DNA of 64,000 nt from Canna indica (Eukaryota; Streptophyta; Magnoliopsida; Zingiberales; Cannaceae). The notes beneath the pieces were generated by a model that was not told where the DNA came from, did no database searches, and saw only the letters and a list, made by a program, of their open reading frames with translations. The stretch is taken from assembly GCA_034359265.1 (NCBI GenBank), contig CP136893.1:20468001-20532000 (forward strand), read 5' to 3'. Made by a program: the position numbers and the translations under genes. This document shows, one piece after another, positions 20,290 to 30,328 of the stretch (positions are counted from its first letter, which is position 1; each line of letters starts with the position of its first letter).

Positions 20290-21272
20290 CCTTCGTACTT
20301 CCCATAAATGTTTCACTTGCTTTCAACGTGGTCATGAAGTGTTGTATTGCTCCCTCCGCCCTCGTTGTTTCCTTTGTTTCCGTTCAGGCCACTGTTGGCA
20401 TAAGTGTTCTGCTTACTCTTGCACCACTTTCTTCTCTCCTGCTTCCCTGAGTGCATAATCTAGTCTGGCTCCCCCCTCTTCTTCTTCTCCTTCCTATCAC
20501 ATCCCCTCTCACCCTGCTCCGGCTCCCCCTTCTACTTCCTGCTCCGGCTCCCCTCACCATTTCCTGCTCCCCACCCTCCACTTCCTACACCCATCCTTCT
20601 CCCTTCCTCAAGACTATGGATCGCCATTTCTTGTCCTCTCAGGAATCGCATGCTCCGGTCTCACCTAAATCTTGGAGCGTTCAGATCTTCCTCCCCAACG
20701 TCGTCCCCTCCGCCGATTGTGTGTGCTACCTTGCTCGTCGGTGCATTGTCGTTACCGTCGTGGACAAATGTGGTGGGGCTCTTGGCTACTCAGTTTCGAA
20801 GTGGACATTCACACAGTAGGCTTTGGCGGCAACAAAGGTTGCATGACAGGCGGTACCTGGACACTACCCCGGGGACTAATGAAGGCACTCACTTTCGTCA
20901 TCGTGCGCATACTGATAGAGATCTTATGACGGAACCATCTTCTGTTGGAGACCAGGGCTTGGAATCAGGATGACGCCTACTCCAACGCCACTCCGCCGAC
21001 CCTACAAGTCGGCTTGGAATTGAGGGGCCTTCCCCTAATCTTTTGGAATATTGATTCCATCGTGGGTATGGTGAGTTATTTTGCTTCTTTTGAAGCAATT
21101 GATGAAGACTCCTGCACTGGATGGATTTGTTGGCCTGCCACATCCAGGTGAGAGTTCGTAACATGGCTAATATCCCAACAACCATTCATGCCAACCCGGG
21201 ACTTTGACCCCATTGAAGAAGAGTCCCCAACTGATCCTGTTGCTTGGTCTGGTTCTCCTTTGGGTGTGCAAC
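20290..21272 (+). pseudogene. LINE-C ORF1 remnant with two zinc knuckles
   Basis: Two CCHC knuckles stand in tandem at 20312-20395 (CFTCFQRGHEVLYC and CFLCFRSGHCWHKC, both C-x2-C-x4-H-x4-C). A Pro/Ser-rich linker and a DUF4283-like part follow (RAWNQDDAYSNATPPTLQV, LELRGLPLIFWNIDSI). This layout fits ORF1 of a plant LINE or a derived zinc-knuckle gene. It is frameshifted near 20830 and 20940 and interrupted at 21272 by Copia-2. No confident start codon was found. Confidence 0.65.
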
Positions 21273-21277
21273 AAGGA
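21273..21277. repeat. Left target-site duplication of Copia-2
   Basis: AAGGA here and at 24124-24128, directly at both outer LTR ends. Confidence 0.92.
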
Positions 21278-21620
21278 TATTGGATCTGGTGAGCTTCCTC
21301 AAAAGGGTGATCGCCAGGTAGAACAGAAAAACATCGAGAGAGAAATGAAAACTGGAGGCAAAAAATATTATTCAAAAAGATACATCAAAAGAGACTTCAG
21401 GTATCACATTTATACCAAGGCCAGCTTAAGTGAGTAGAAGGACAAATATGCCTTTAACAAACTACATTATTACATTTGATACCAGTACCAGCTGCTTATT
21501 TGACTAATATAAGTCACAGCTCAAGTTCACTAATTATGAAATATAACATACAAGTAAAAATATATAAATGTAAGAAAACAGAGCAAGTAATGAAATCATT
21601 GTTACTTTTATACTTCAATA
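21278..21620 (-). repeat. Copia-2 3' LTR
   Basis: On the minus strand it starts TATTGAAGTATAAAAG after the polypurine tract and ends CCAGATCCAATA. The termini TATTG and CAATA are perfect inverted repeats. A possible TATA element (GGTATAAATG) lies near 21398-21407. Confidence 0.92.
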
Positions 21621-21740
21621 CACCCCCTCAAGTTGGGAGGGGAGAATGGATTCTCCAATCCCAACTTGGTTATGAGATTCTGATGTTGAGTATTTGGAAG
21701 TGCCTTAGTCAATATATCTACAGGCTGGTTTTGACTTGAA
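21621..21740 (-). pseudogene. Copia-2 RNase H tail and polypurine tract
   Basis: The minus strand reads QPVDILTKALP..., then KLGLENPFSPPNLRG, the same C-terminal signature as Copia-1. The polypurine run (aacttgagggggtg) abuts the LTR. All of pol upstream of this is deleted. Confidence 0.85.
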
Positions 21741-21884
21741 ATATATAACGACCCAAGGCCCTACCCGAATTTAATTTAGGTCTACCCAGAATCTACCCAA
21801 TCGGGTCGGTTTCAATCGGTTCCGGATCTACCTGGTACCCATGCACACCCCTAAATACAATTGTTTGCAACTGGACTTGGTAGC
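21741..21884. other. Foreign filler at the Copia-2 pol deletion
   Basis: This GC-richer stretch (acccgaatttaatttaggtc..., cggttccggatctacctgg...cacccctaa) is not copia pol. Its end, read from the minus strand, begins ttaggggtgtgcatggg, like the terminus of some plant MITEs. It occupies the place of the missing pol. Only one end is recognisable. Confidence 0.4.
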
Positions 21885-22541
21885 CTATTTATGAGGTACT
21901 GTATACAATTGTTTACAATGAAGCAAATCAAAGGAAGAGATGCTTTTATTCATACTCATTGGAAAAGGTAAAGCACGTTGTTTAGCTTTGGGGCATACAT
22001 TGCAAAAGTAATTTGAAACCTTATTCAAACTTGGAATGACATGAGCTAGCAATTTCATTCTCAAAAAAGACATGTGACCTAATCTAAGATGTCACAAGGC
22101 AGTTTCATCTAAGTTGACATTCGATGCTTGATTAATAAGCTCCTGATTGTAATTGAGAGGAGAAGTCCCAATCATCAAGTATAACCCAGTTTCTTCTTTA
22201 CCGCTCCCAAGTATTTTCTTCGTAGCTAGGTCTTGGATTACAAAATGGGATGAGATAAAGGTGATTTAGCAATTCAGCTCTTTAGTGAGCTTACTGACAG
22301 ACATCAAATTGAATTTGAATGAACGGACCGATAAAGCATTGGTAAGCTTCATGTTTTTGTTTATATAGGTTGTGCCTGAATGAGAGACTTGTATGGATGA
22401 ACCATTTGGTAATGATACCTTATTGTTATGGGTACAATATGATCTGTGGTTTAAATGGGTTTTCAAGCATAATGTGACCGGATACAATATGATATGTGGC
22501 ACCACTGTCAAGAATCCAATGTTTAGGTATAGTACAAGCAT
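21885..22541 (-). pseudogene. Copia-2 protease and GAG-pre-integrase remnants
   Basis: The protease motif HWILDSGATYH is read near 22490-22520. A frameshift then leads to a block (KVSLPNGSSIQVSHSGTTYI, NLMSVSKLTKELNC) that matches the same region of Copia-1. The pre-integrase block (MSFLRMKLLAHV, CNVCPKAKQ) ends at 21885. Integrase proper is absent. Confidence 0.85.
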
Positions 22542-23664
22542 TTGAACAAATTGGCATGCAAACAGTCATACTTGGAAATATTCGAATTGTTGAGCAAATT
22601 CATCAAGGCTTTAATTTGTTCTTCAATGAAATCCAATGCAGATGTTGGTCTATCTTGAGAAGATGATTCTGTAATCTTGTTTGAAACCTTGTGCACTGTA
22701 CACTTGTTTCTCAGCTGAGTTGACAAATTCATTTGATTTTTGTTTCCCTTTGTATAACCTATGCCCTGGTGGGTATTCATTGAGCTTATAACACACTTCT
22801 CGAGTGTGTCCAGGTCTTGGGCAATAGTCAGAAACTTTTCTTGCGTATGGTTGTGACTTGTTCTTATTCAGCTTGCTGCTATTTCCACCAAGATACATGC
22901 TATTTAGAGCTACACTTTCAATACCAGCTGAGTTTTTCATTTTGATTTGTCTTTGTGTTTCCTCTTGTTGTACCATTGAGTAAACCTGATTCAAGTCTGG
23001 AAGTGGCCTCATGAGTAGCATCTGACCTCTCACACTAACATAAGATTCATTAAGTCTTATCATGAACTGAGTTAGCTTATTTATTTCCTTGTTCCTTTTT
23101 GCCAATTCACAATTACAATTTCTCCACATTTCTAAGGCATCTAGGTCATCCCATAGGCTTTTAAGCTTGGTGAAGTAATCAACAATAGATGAATTACCCT
23201 GCCTGGTTGTTCCGATTGTCATTTTGATTTCAAAAATCCTAGGTTCACTGCTCCTTCCAAACCTAGCTTCTATGTCTTTCCACATTTGCGCAACATTCTC
23301 AACATACATTATACTCGTGCCCATTTTAGGGGATACTGATTGTAATATCTAAGAGCGTACCGTGTCATCGCACCTCTTCTAGAGTCTGTATTTGGATGTC
23401 AACTCTTCAGGAGCTAATAAGCTCCCATCAACCAATTTTGTTCTTGGCTGATATTAAAATTAGCATGGATTGCTTCCCGGGAAGATAATTATCATGCCCT
23501 ATAAGCTGGGTTGATACTAAGATCATACCCGGATTGTCATTCCCTTGGAGGATATACGGGCTCTCTTCGATTTCAACTATCTCTAATGAAGATCCACTCT
23601 CCAGGGTACTTTGCGATTGTGCTGTTATAGATCTCGCCCCATTTAATCGCCTATTTTTGGCCAT
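22542..23664 (-). pseudogene. Copia-2 gag
   Basis: The ATG is at 23664 (MAKNRRLNGARS). The N-terminal block (NPGMILVSTQLIGHDNY, SAKNKIG) is typical of copia gag. A frameshift near 23430 separates it from the main frame (22650-23324, with ARFGRSSEPRIFEIKM and GQMLLMRPLPDLNQVYSM). The zinc knuckle near 22785-22835 reads SDYCPRPGHTREVC, so its first cysteine is replaced by serine. Gag is the best-kept part of this element. Confidence 0.88.
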
Positions 23665-23767
23665 GAATATATGGGGATACCCGATTTCAGATCAACACAA
23701 TCGCGTCTTCTCGATTTGATGCCCGACGCTCACTTGATCAATCTTCGAAGCAATCGATCTCAATCAC

Positions 23768-23781
23768 CCGATCTGATACCA
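23768..23781 (-). other. Copia-2 primer-binding site
   Basis: On the minus strand TGGTATCAGATCGG follows the LTR without a spacer. It matches the 3' end of initiator methionine tRNA except for later bases (usual TGGTATCAGAGC). Confidence 0.9.
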
Positions 23782-24123
23782 TATTGGATCTGGTGAGCTT
23801 CCTCAAAGGGGTGATCGCCAGGTAGAACAGAAAAGCATCGAGAGAGAAATGAAAACGGAGGCAAAAAATATTATTAAAAAAGATACATCAAAAGACGCTT
23901 CAGGTACCACATTTATACCTAGACCAGTTCAAGTGAGTAGAAGGACAAATATACCCTTAACAAACTACATTATTACATTTGATACCAGTACCGGCTGATT
24001 ATTTGACTGATATAAGTCGCAACTCAAGTTCACTAATTATGAAATGTAACATACAAGTAAAAATAGATAAAAGTAAGAAAACATAGCAAGTAATGAAATC
24101 ATTGTTACTTCTATAATTCAATA
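23782..24123 (-). repeat. Copia-2 5' LTR
   Basis: It has the same TATTG...CAATA ends as the 3' LTR at 21278-21620 and is followed by AAGGA at 24124-24128. Confidence 0.92.
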
Positions 24124-24128
24124 AAGGA

Positions 24129-24949
24129 TGGGTAACTAACCAGACTTCTCAAGTACCTTATGTTTTACTGGAGAGGGCTAAAGAGGGAGGCCTACAAGCA
24201 TATGGTCCAACTGAACTCTGAACTCTGTCGGAATATTCGACTCCTTACTACCTCCAGTGGTGCTCCGCCCACCATTCTCGACACTTGCTCAGTGGTCAAA
24301 CAGCTAGCCCTCTAACACGTTATTTCCTCTTCTGACTTTCTCCTCTCAAGAAGCCTCCACATTTATTGTTGCTTGCATGGTTTTGGAAGCTCCTCCGTGC
24401 ATTGCATTGCTGATCCTTTTTTCAAATTTTCCGAGGTCTCGTTGGCTCATTGCGATTTGTTTCCAATTTACTCGAGCTTTTTTCTATTCCGAGGACGCAT
24501 GCGGTGTTCGCTGCATGCATGCCTCGAAACTTTGTGTCAACATGTCCTTTTGCTTCACTCCCGGGGTGTCTTTTTCAAGTGCGAACTGTCGTTCACAATT
24601 GCCAGGTCTTGGACTTTGGGATCTGGGTGGGGATGCAACCAGCTTACTACGGATCCTGCTTTGAACTCTTCACCACACTCGTTTCAACTTTCATTCGGTC
24701 TTGCTAGGTCCCTTACATTTTGATTTACGGTCCGCCCAAAGTGGCTGCTATGAGGAGAACTAATCCGGATCACTCGGGCTGCTCTGTTTGGGGTGGTGGA
24801 TCGGGTCATGGCCCACTCGGTTGGCAAGCCTCCTCTCTCTAACATTCTGTTTGGAAAGCCTCTTCTCAAGGAAAATAATTTAGGGATTAATGGGTCTATA
24901 CTTTGGAAATTGAAACTTTTCCCAAATGTCTAAAATGACTTATTGCTAT
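24129..24949 (+). other. Probable LINE-C continuation, function unclear
   Basis: The sequence resumes after Copia-2 in the expected place. Open frames exist (24373-24723 among them), but none shows a domain I recognise. It may hold the C terminus of ORF1 and degraded ORF2. The end, near 24900, seems to pass into a different LINE copy with more AT-rich codons. Confidence 0.3.
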
Positions 24950-25668
24950 TTGAAGAGTAAGGAGAATGTAGAGCCTATGCTTGTTTTCAATTGGAGGAAA
25001 ATCTGGAGCTTAAAAACTGCACCTAGGGTCAAAAATTTTATTTGGAAGCTTGGTGGGTAAACTGCCAACATCAAAACACTTCTCTTTATTTTCTGGAATT
25101 GAATCAGAGAAATGTTATGTTTGTACAAAAGAGGAAGATGAAATAAACCATATTCTATTTGAGTGCGGCTTTGCAAAAGACTACCGGAACTAGGCTCAAA
25201 GGAGAATGGGAATAAAATTCTGATGCTTTACTTTACTAAATGGAAATATGGTAAATGGATGAATGAGGATGAAGGCTTTGAACATGAATCTGCTAGAAAG
25301 CTAGTAGCCTTTATTGTTGTGTCCCTATGATTGTTATGGAAGAACATAAATAGGAAGAAACACATGGAAAAAAGTGGAAGTATTAAAGGAATATTTACCA
25401 AAGCCTTGGCTGAGGTGTTTAAATTTGATACTGAGATACTGAAAAGAAACAAAAGGACAATGCTAGTTGCAAGTTGGATAAGGGGAATGATGAAAATGTT
25501 GAAGGTATATATAGTCTTTATGTGGATGCTGCCTGGAGAGGGGAGGTAAAAGTAGGATGTGGCTTTGTTTTATACAAAGGAAATGATGTTAAATTAACTG
25601 GGAATGGTTTGAAGAAGGCTTGTAATCCACTACAGGCTGAATTCAAGGCAATATGGTATGGCCTAGAT
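24950..25668 (+). pseudogene. LINE-D zinc-binding and RNase H region, first part
   Basis: The zf-RVT domain reads WSLKTAPRVKNFIWKL, then CYVCTKEEDEINHILFEC (25105-25170). Next comes a linker with WLLWKNINRK and then an RNase H domain of the plant RVT_3 type from about 25500 (LYVDAAWRGEVKVGCGFVLY, then NPLQAEFKAIWYGLD). The first RNase H aspartate and glutamate are visible. Several frameshifts are present. The frame is cut at 25668 by a Mutator-like insertion and resumes at 27048. Confidence 0.82.
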
Positions 25669-27038
25669 CAGTGGCAGATCCAAAAATTTTTACTAGTGGG
25701 GACAATTTGATACATAAAATTTCAAAAATAGACGCTTCAAATTTGCGCTGCAGTGAAGGTGGTGTATCCTTCTAAGAATATTGAAATAATTATTCACGCA
25801 TTTAATCGCTAAAAAAATTATAGTCATATATATAGCTATTTACTCGACAAATTTACTACAAAATTTTTTCATCTATCTTTATAAGAAATTTAAAATTAAT
25901 TAAAATCATAAATATAATAAAAATATCAAAATATACTTAGAAAAAAGTTTAATCAAATTCAAATTCAAATACAAAATTAAATTTATTCAAGAAGAAACAA
26001 CAACATGGTAATGATGGAAGAATGCAGGTCGGAATCCAGTGGCCAAGCACACTGGCAAACTGCCCTCGTCGGCATTTTAGACTGGTCCAAGTTCTACAAG
26101 TGCGGGTAGGGATCGGGTGCTCTTAGCAAATTGAGGAATGCGGTGCTTACAAAGACTGGTTTCTTAGAGTAAGATCATGGTAGCAGGTGCAGCAAGTAAT
26201 TAGTCTTAGGAGGAAGTAGGGGTGTAATCGAGCCGAGCCGAACCGAGCTTGCTTGTGCTCAAGCTCTGCTCGTTTAAGAAATGTCGAGCTCGAGCTCGAA
26301 CTCGAGCTAGATCGACCTTCAATATCCAGGCTCGAGCTCGGCTTGTTTAAACTCGTTTAGGATCGTTTGTTTTTCTCAAGCGTGACCGAGCTCGTTCAAG
26401 CTCGATTAAGCTCGGCTCGACTCGGGTTTATGCTCAACCCCATATGAAATATTAATATTTATATAATTATATTTAAATATATGAAGCTCGATTAGGCTCG
26501 TGAGCCGCTCGAGTCGAGTATTACTTAGCTCAAGCTCGAGTTTTCATCGAGTCGATCTCGAGTAGCTCATGAGCTGCTCGGCTCACTTACACCCGTAGGA
26601 GGAAGCGATGATTTGTTGTTTGGGAAATTGTACGTGGTCAGTGCTGCTTTATGGCATGTAATTCTTCTATCTTTCATTAGCTAGGGAGAAGATGAAGATG
26701 ATCATATGATGCTTCTCTTATTGTGTATAACTTGGCATGTGAATGGTTTTCTTTTTTTGCTTGGCAGGATTGAGATTTTGTCTGATGAGTTTTATGTTGC
26801 TCAGTTTAGCTAGGGAGAAGATGATGATCATCATTTGATGCTTTTCTTCTTGCGTATAAATTGGCATGTGTGCTTTTGCACAAGGAATGGTTTCGGTTTG
26901 AGAAGAGGCAAAAGCAGCAAGTAGGAGCTTTCAGTGGGGGGCCACTAATTGTACAAAATAATATACATATTACATATAAGGGTTTTAAAAAAAAATAGTG
27001 GGCCATTGCCCCACTGGGCCTATAGTGGATCTGCCATT
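25669..27038. mobile_element. Non-autonomous Mutator-like element with 9-bp target-site duplication
   Basis: The termini are CAGTGGCAGATCC on the left and, inverted, CAATGGCAGATCC on the right. The 9-bp duplication GGCCTAGAT stands at 25660-25668 and 27039-27047. Removing the element and one duplication restores the RNase H reading (GLD then NTRKKG). No transposase was seen. An internal direct repeat (agctagggagaagatga...) occurs at about 26679 and 26810, and another MITE lies inside. Confidence 0.88.
26217..26596. mobile_element. Nested MITE with Ser/CTCGAG-rich palindromic body
   Basis: The ends are TAGGGGTGTAATCGAGCCGAGC and, inverted, ACGGGTGTAAGTGAGCCGAGC. The 9-bp duplication AGGAGGAAG lies at 26208-26216 and 26597-26605. 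The body is dense in GAGCTCG/CTCGAGC motifs and can fold back on itself. A 9-bp duplication points to a Mutator-type origin. Confidence 0.85.
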
Positions 27039-27047
27039 GGCCTAGAT

Positions 27048-27330
27048 AACACAAGGAAAAAAGGAGTTAGAAAGATTAGAGTATTTTTATATTGTGAAAG
27101 AGCTGTGAATATCTTAAATAGAAAGTATGAGACTAGATGGAAGATGAAGATATTATCAAACCAGATAATAAGATGGTTGAATGTTTCCTATTTTGTAATT
27201 GGAATTTTATAAAAAGAGAGAGGAATTTAGAAGCTCATAATAAGATGGTTGAATGTTTCCTATTTTGTAATTGGAATTTTGTAAAAAGAGAGGAATTTAG
27301 AAGCTCATGTACTAACTAGTAAAGTGCTTG
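27048..27330 (+). pseudogene. LINE-D RNase H region, second part
   Basis: The RNase H reading resumes with NTRKKGVRKIRVFLY and ends in the typical FCNWNFVKRE-N-EAH motif. That end is present twice through a tandem duplication (27165-27236 and 27237-27306). The second unit is 2 bp shorter and shifts the frame. What follows to 27480 may be LINE 3' UTR; no tail or duplication was found. Confidence 0.75.
27165..27306 (+). repeat. 72-bp tandem duplication in LINE-D
   Basis: The unit starting ataataagatggttgaatg is repeated once. Copy 1 is 72 bp. Copy 2 is 70 bp because gagagagg became gagagg. By eye there is little other divergence. Confidence 0.9.
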
Positions 27331-27872
27331 ATGATGGATCTATAGTGAACAATGTAATGCTGAATACTAATTCTAATAAAGTTGCCAATACTCATAGAGA
27401 ATATATTTCGACTCAGTCTGTTGGCAATGGATTCACGGTCAGTGACCCGCTGCTCCATCTACCCAACAACTGGGTAGAAAATGACTCAATTTGAGTACGT
27501 TTTTGTTTTGAATAAAAAAATCTTTTCCCCGATGTTTTCTTATTCGGTTGAAAACTACTTCATCACATATTACCTCCTAGAATTTACTGTAACCATATTG
27601 GTATATCTATTACTGTATTATGTCCCCTTTGTAGTTTGTAATGATTCCCCTAAATCAATTGAACACTTGTTCTGGTTTTAAAAAAAATTTGAACACTAGT
27701 ACTTATAATATCCAGCCTTTTTAATGATAAAATATATGGAACAATCTTCAACTAAAAAAATTGGAATTGTTTTTGAAAATAGGAGTGCATGGAAAATGGG
27801 CTTTGGCTTCCAACTTTGTTATACTTCTGGTCATTTTCCTAGAAAATATATTATACCACTTGGCACGTTGAT
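27331..27872. other. Unassigned stretch
   Basis: It is AT-rich with short open frames and no motif. It may include the LINE-D 3' UTR. Confidence 0.3.
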
Positions 27873-28265
27873 GGTCCATTTGGTACATTGTATAGAACTA
27901 GCTTGTATAGTATTAGTCTATATTGACTAATTTATATAATATAATATAAAATAATTATTATAATATAATATAAAAAATATATAATATATTTTATCATTAA
28001 AAATATTTCATAAATTAAAATTATTTTTTAACATTTTTAACATTTTTTAATTTTTGGTCGGTGATAATTAAAATGAGTATCCAAAATATTAAAAATTCTA
28101 GTGCAGACTAGTGAAGAGCTTTGGGAGTGTATTACTAATACAACTTATGACAGCTTATGAGATACTATTTGTAGTGCAAGTATTAGTTAATACTCTTTCT
28201 AAACACTATATAGTATTATTCAAATACTATACAAGATGCTTATACATGGTACCAAACGAACTCTA
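27873..28265. mobile_element. AT-rich MITE
   Basis: The left end ggtccatttggtacattgtatag and the inverted right end gagttcgtttggtaccatgtataag share an imperfect terminal repeat. The core is almost pure A/T. No coding capacity or clear duplication was found, so the family is open. Confidence 0.5.
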
Positions 28266-28440
28266 AGAACAATAAGTTTTGGATAGCCTTGTGATGCCTT
28301 TTTCAATCAGTAATTTTAAACCTAGGTAAATAGTAAACTAAAGACACTCATCAAAACACTACTCGAGTTAATTGGATCTTTTAATGGCTTGGAGGCTGGT
28401 GTTAGCTTTATTGCTTGGGACCTATTCGGAGAATGTTTCC

Positions 28441-28527
28441 ATGTTGAATCACAATAAGGGACTCTATTGTGATTCAACATTCAAGGATGAAGCCATTGTG
28501 GTGCTACAATGGCTTCATCCTTGAATG
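28441..28527. repeat. Two back-to-back perfect hairpins
   Basis: Hairpin 1 is 28441-28480 (16-bp arms from ATGTTGAATCACAATA, 8-nt loop). Hairpin 2 is 28478-28527 (22-bp arms starting CATTCAAGGATG, 6-nt loop). They share the CAT at 28478-28480. All arm bases pair. Confidence 0.95.
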
Positions 28528-28568
28528 GACTTATTGGGACTTATTGATTTCATACAAAAATTACATTA

Positions 28569-28890
28569 TGTTGGAAAAGATGAGTTACAACTGGGTTGAG
28601 CAGCCTTAAGGAGACTTACAACTGAGATAGGAACAAGAAAAATAAAAATTGTGTAGACTTCTCCAAATCTCTACTTCTTATTGCTTATCCATGCATTGAA
28701 ATACATCATATATAAAGACTTAAAAATAACTGTTACATGATCACCATAATGAAATATTAAACTACCATTAAAACATGAGTTACATGATCAACATAAATGA
28801 GAAATATAATGCTAACAGAATGGGCCACCTTTAGAGCTAATTATTCCATAGTAAAGACACTTAAAAACTTAGTTTGCTAATAGTCTTTCC
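28569..28890 (-). repeat. Copia-3 3' LTR, lacking its first bases
   Basis: It matches 41272-41602 from TGTTGGAAAAGA up to ctaatagtcttt. The last bases before 28891, which would be the LTR start on the minus strand (TGTTGGAAGATG), are missing and a SIRE-like LTR begins instead. Confidence 0.9.
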
Positions 28891-30328
28891 TGTTGGTTGA
28901 AATGACACACTAGAAGGGGATGAATAGTGTGTTAATCTATTAATTAGCCTAACTCTAATTTTAATCATTTCTTGATTAGTTAAGCTAAGCACGATATTTA
29001 TAGCACCCGAAAGTAATACAGAGCAATAAGCACAAGCAACTGACAATGCTAACACAAGTGTTTATAGTGGTTCGGCCAACCGCCTACTCCACTACCTTGG
29101 CTCCACACCAAGGATTTCTAACCAACTACTTTATAGAACTTGTGTTTTCCTTTGAATACAACTGAGGACACAATTCTCACCTCTTTGAGAACTCCTCAAA
29201 CCTATTCACCTAGGCAAAACACAAATCTACAAAGTCTAACCCTAAGTGTTTCTCTAGCACACCTAGCAAGCTATTACAGGTGAAAACATGTTTAAAATAA
29301 CTTCAAATACAATAAAAAAGAGCTAGGAATTTAAGAGAGTAACCAATGCTCTTTTCCCAAGCCTTCAAGCCTTTAACTTGTCAGTAAATGAGCTTGAGTC
29401 GTAGCAGAGTTGAAGAGTAGTGGGCGCTTGAACAAGCACGTTGACGGAAGAACAGAGCGCGCAACAATCGATCTCTTTGAAGGCTTAAATTACTTTAAAA
29501 AATACTAAATAATATCTTCAAGAAAAAATTAAAAGAGTTAGGTGAGGATTATTTATAACCCTCGACTCAACGAGCTATTCAACAGGCAAAATACTAGCCG
29601 TTACAGCGGTTCAGATGCTTGTTGGTCGATCGTCGGTCGACCGACCGATCGATCGTTACCCTTTCTGGGCTTAACTCGCACTGTTCGGTCGACCGATGGG
29701 TCGACTGAATGAATCACGACTTCATCCATCCGCAGTCCGGTCGACCGATGCAGAAAAGCCTAGACGCGCGATCTTCAATTTGTAATCCGATCGACCGATC
29801 GATCGATCGACGCGCCTTCTGCCAAATTTTGGCTTCAATCGATCGACTAACGTAGGCTACTGCCAAATTTTCGCCAACTTCGGTTGAATGACAGGTCGAC
29901 CGAATGGCTACTGCCATTTTTTGGCATCATTTGGTCGATCGACCGGTCGACCGAATAGGCTACTGTCAAAATTTTGCCTTGTTCGGTCGACCGAACTCAG
30001 GCTGAGGCTGAATTTTACTTTGAATTTTTTACATGCTTTTTTATGGGTTTAGTTACCAAGTTTCAACTTGGATAACTTTACAATTTGGCTTGGGATAAAA
30101 TCATCCTAAGGGTATTATTACATGATTTCTACTTGATCTAAACCCGAGCCTTTCTTTGACATTTTCTTCTTTCGTTTCTTCGACGGTCTTTTCTTTCGTT
30201 TCGTTTGAACGAACTTCGCATGCTTATCGCAACCTCAACCTGATCTCAAAACTTCACACATAGATTAAATACTTATTTGTTATCATCAAAATAAAGATCG
30301 AGGCTTGAGAGAAATCCTTAAGCCAACA
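28891..30328 (-). repeat. SIRE-like LTR, minus copy
   Basis: This 1,438-bp LTR reads TGTTGGCTTAAGG...CAACCAACA on the minus strand, directly after a gggggagat polypurine tract (30329-30337). It has a TATA element at 29550-29557 (TATAAATA on the minus strand). Upstream of that (29620-29995) lies a set of diverged repeats of about 60 bp with CGGTCGACCG palindromes. An inverted relative lies at 44477-45716 plus 57046-57111. Assignment to SIRE/Maximus rests on LTR length and the polypurine context and is an inference. Confidence 0.85.
29550..29557 (-). promoter_or_regulatory. TATA box in the SIRE-like LTR (minus copy)
   Basis: TATAAATA on the minus strand within gagggTTATAAATAatcc, conserved in the plus copy at 45114-45121. 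It is the only good TATA element in the LTR. Confidence 0.6.

Larger units (their letters stand above)
21278..24123 (-). mobile_element. Copia-2: internally deleted copia with TATTG...CAATA LTRs
   Basis: The element is 2,846 bp with two LTRs of 342-343 bp, a 5-bp target-site duplication (AAGGA), a primer-binding site and a polypurine tract. It keeps gag, part of protease and the last codons of RNase H. Integrase, reverse transcriptase and most of RNase H are missing. The LTRs differ at about 23 positions by hand count (near 7%), so it is not recent. It sits within the LINE-C remnant. Confidence 0.93.

Noticed and set aside
28441..28527. microRNA precursor
   Set aside because: Perfect short arms with tiny loops and twin arrangement do not look like a plant pre-miRNA; reported only as a structural oddity.
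29620..29995. Regularly spaced palindromic repeats that could suggest a CRISPR-like array
   Set aside because: The units are diverged, the spacers are not unique, and they are a shared part of an LTR in a plant nuclear genome.
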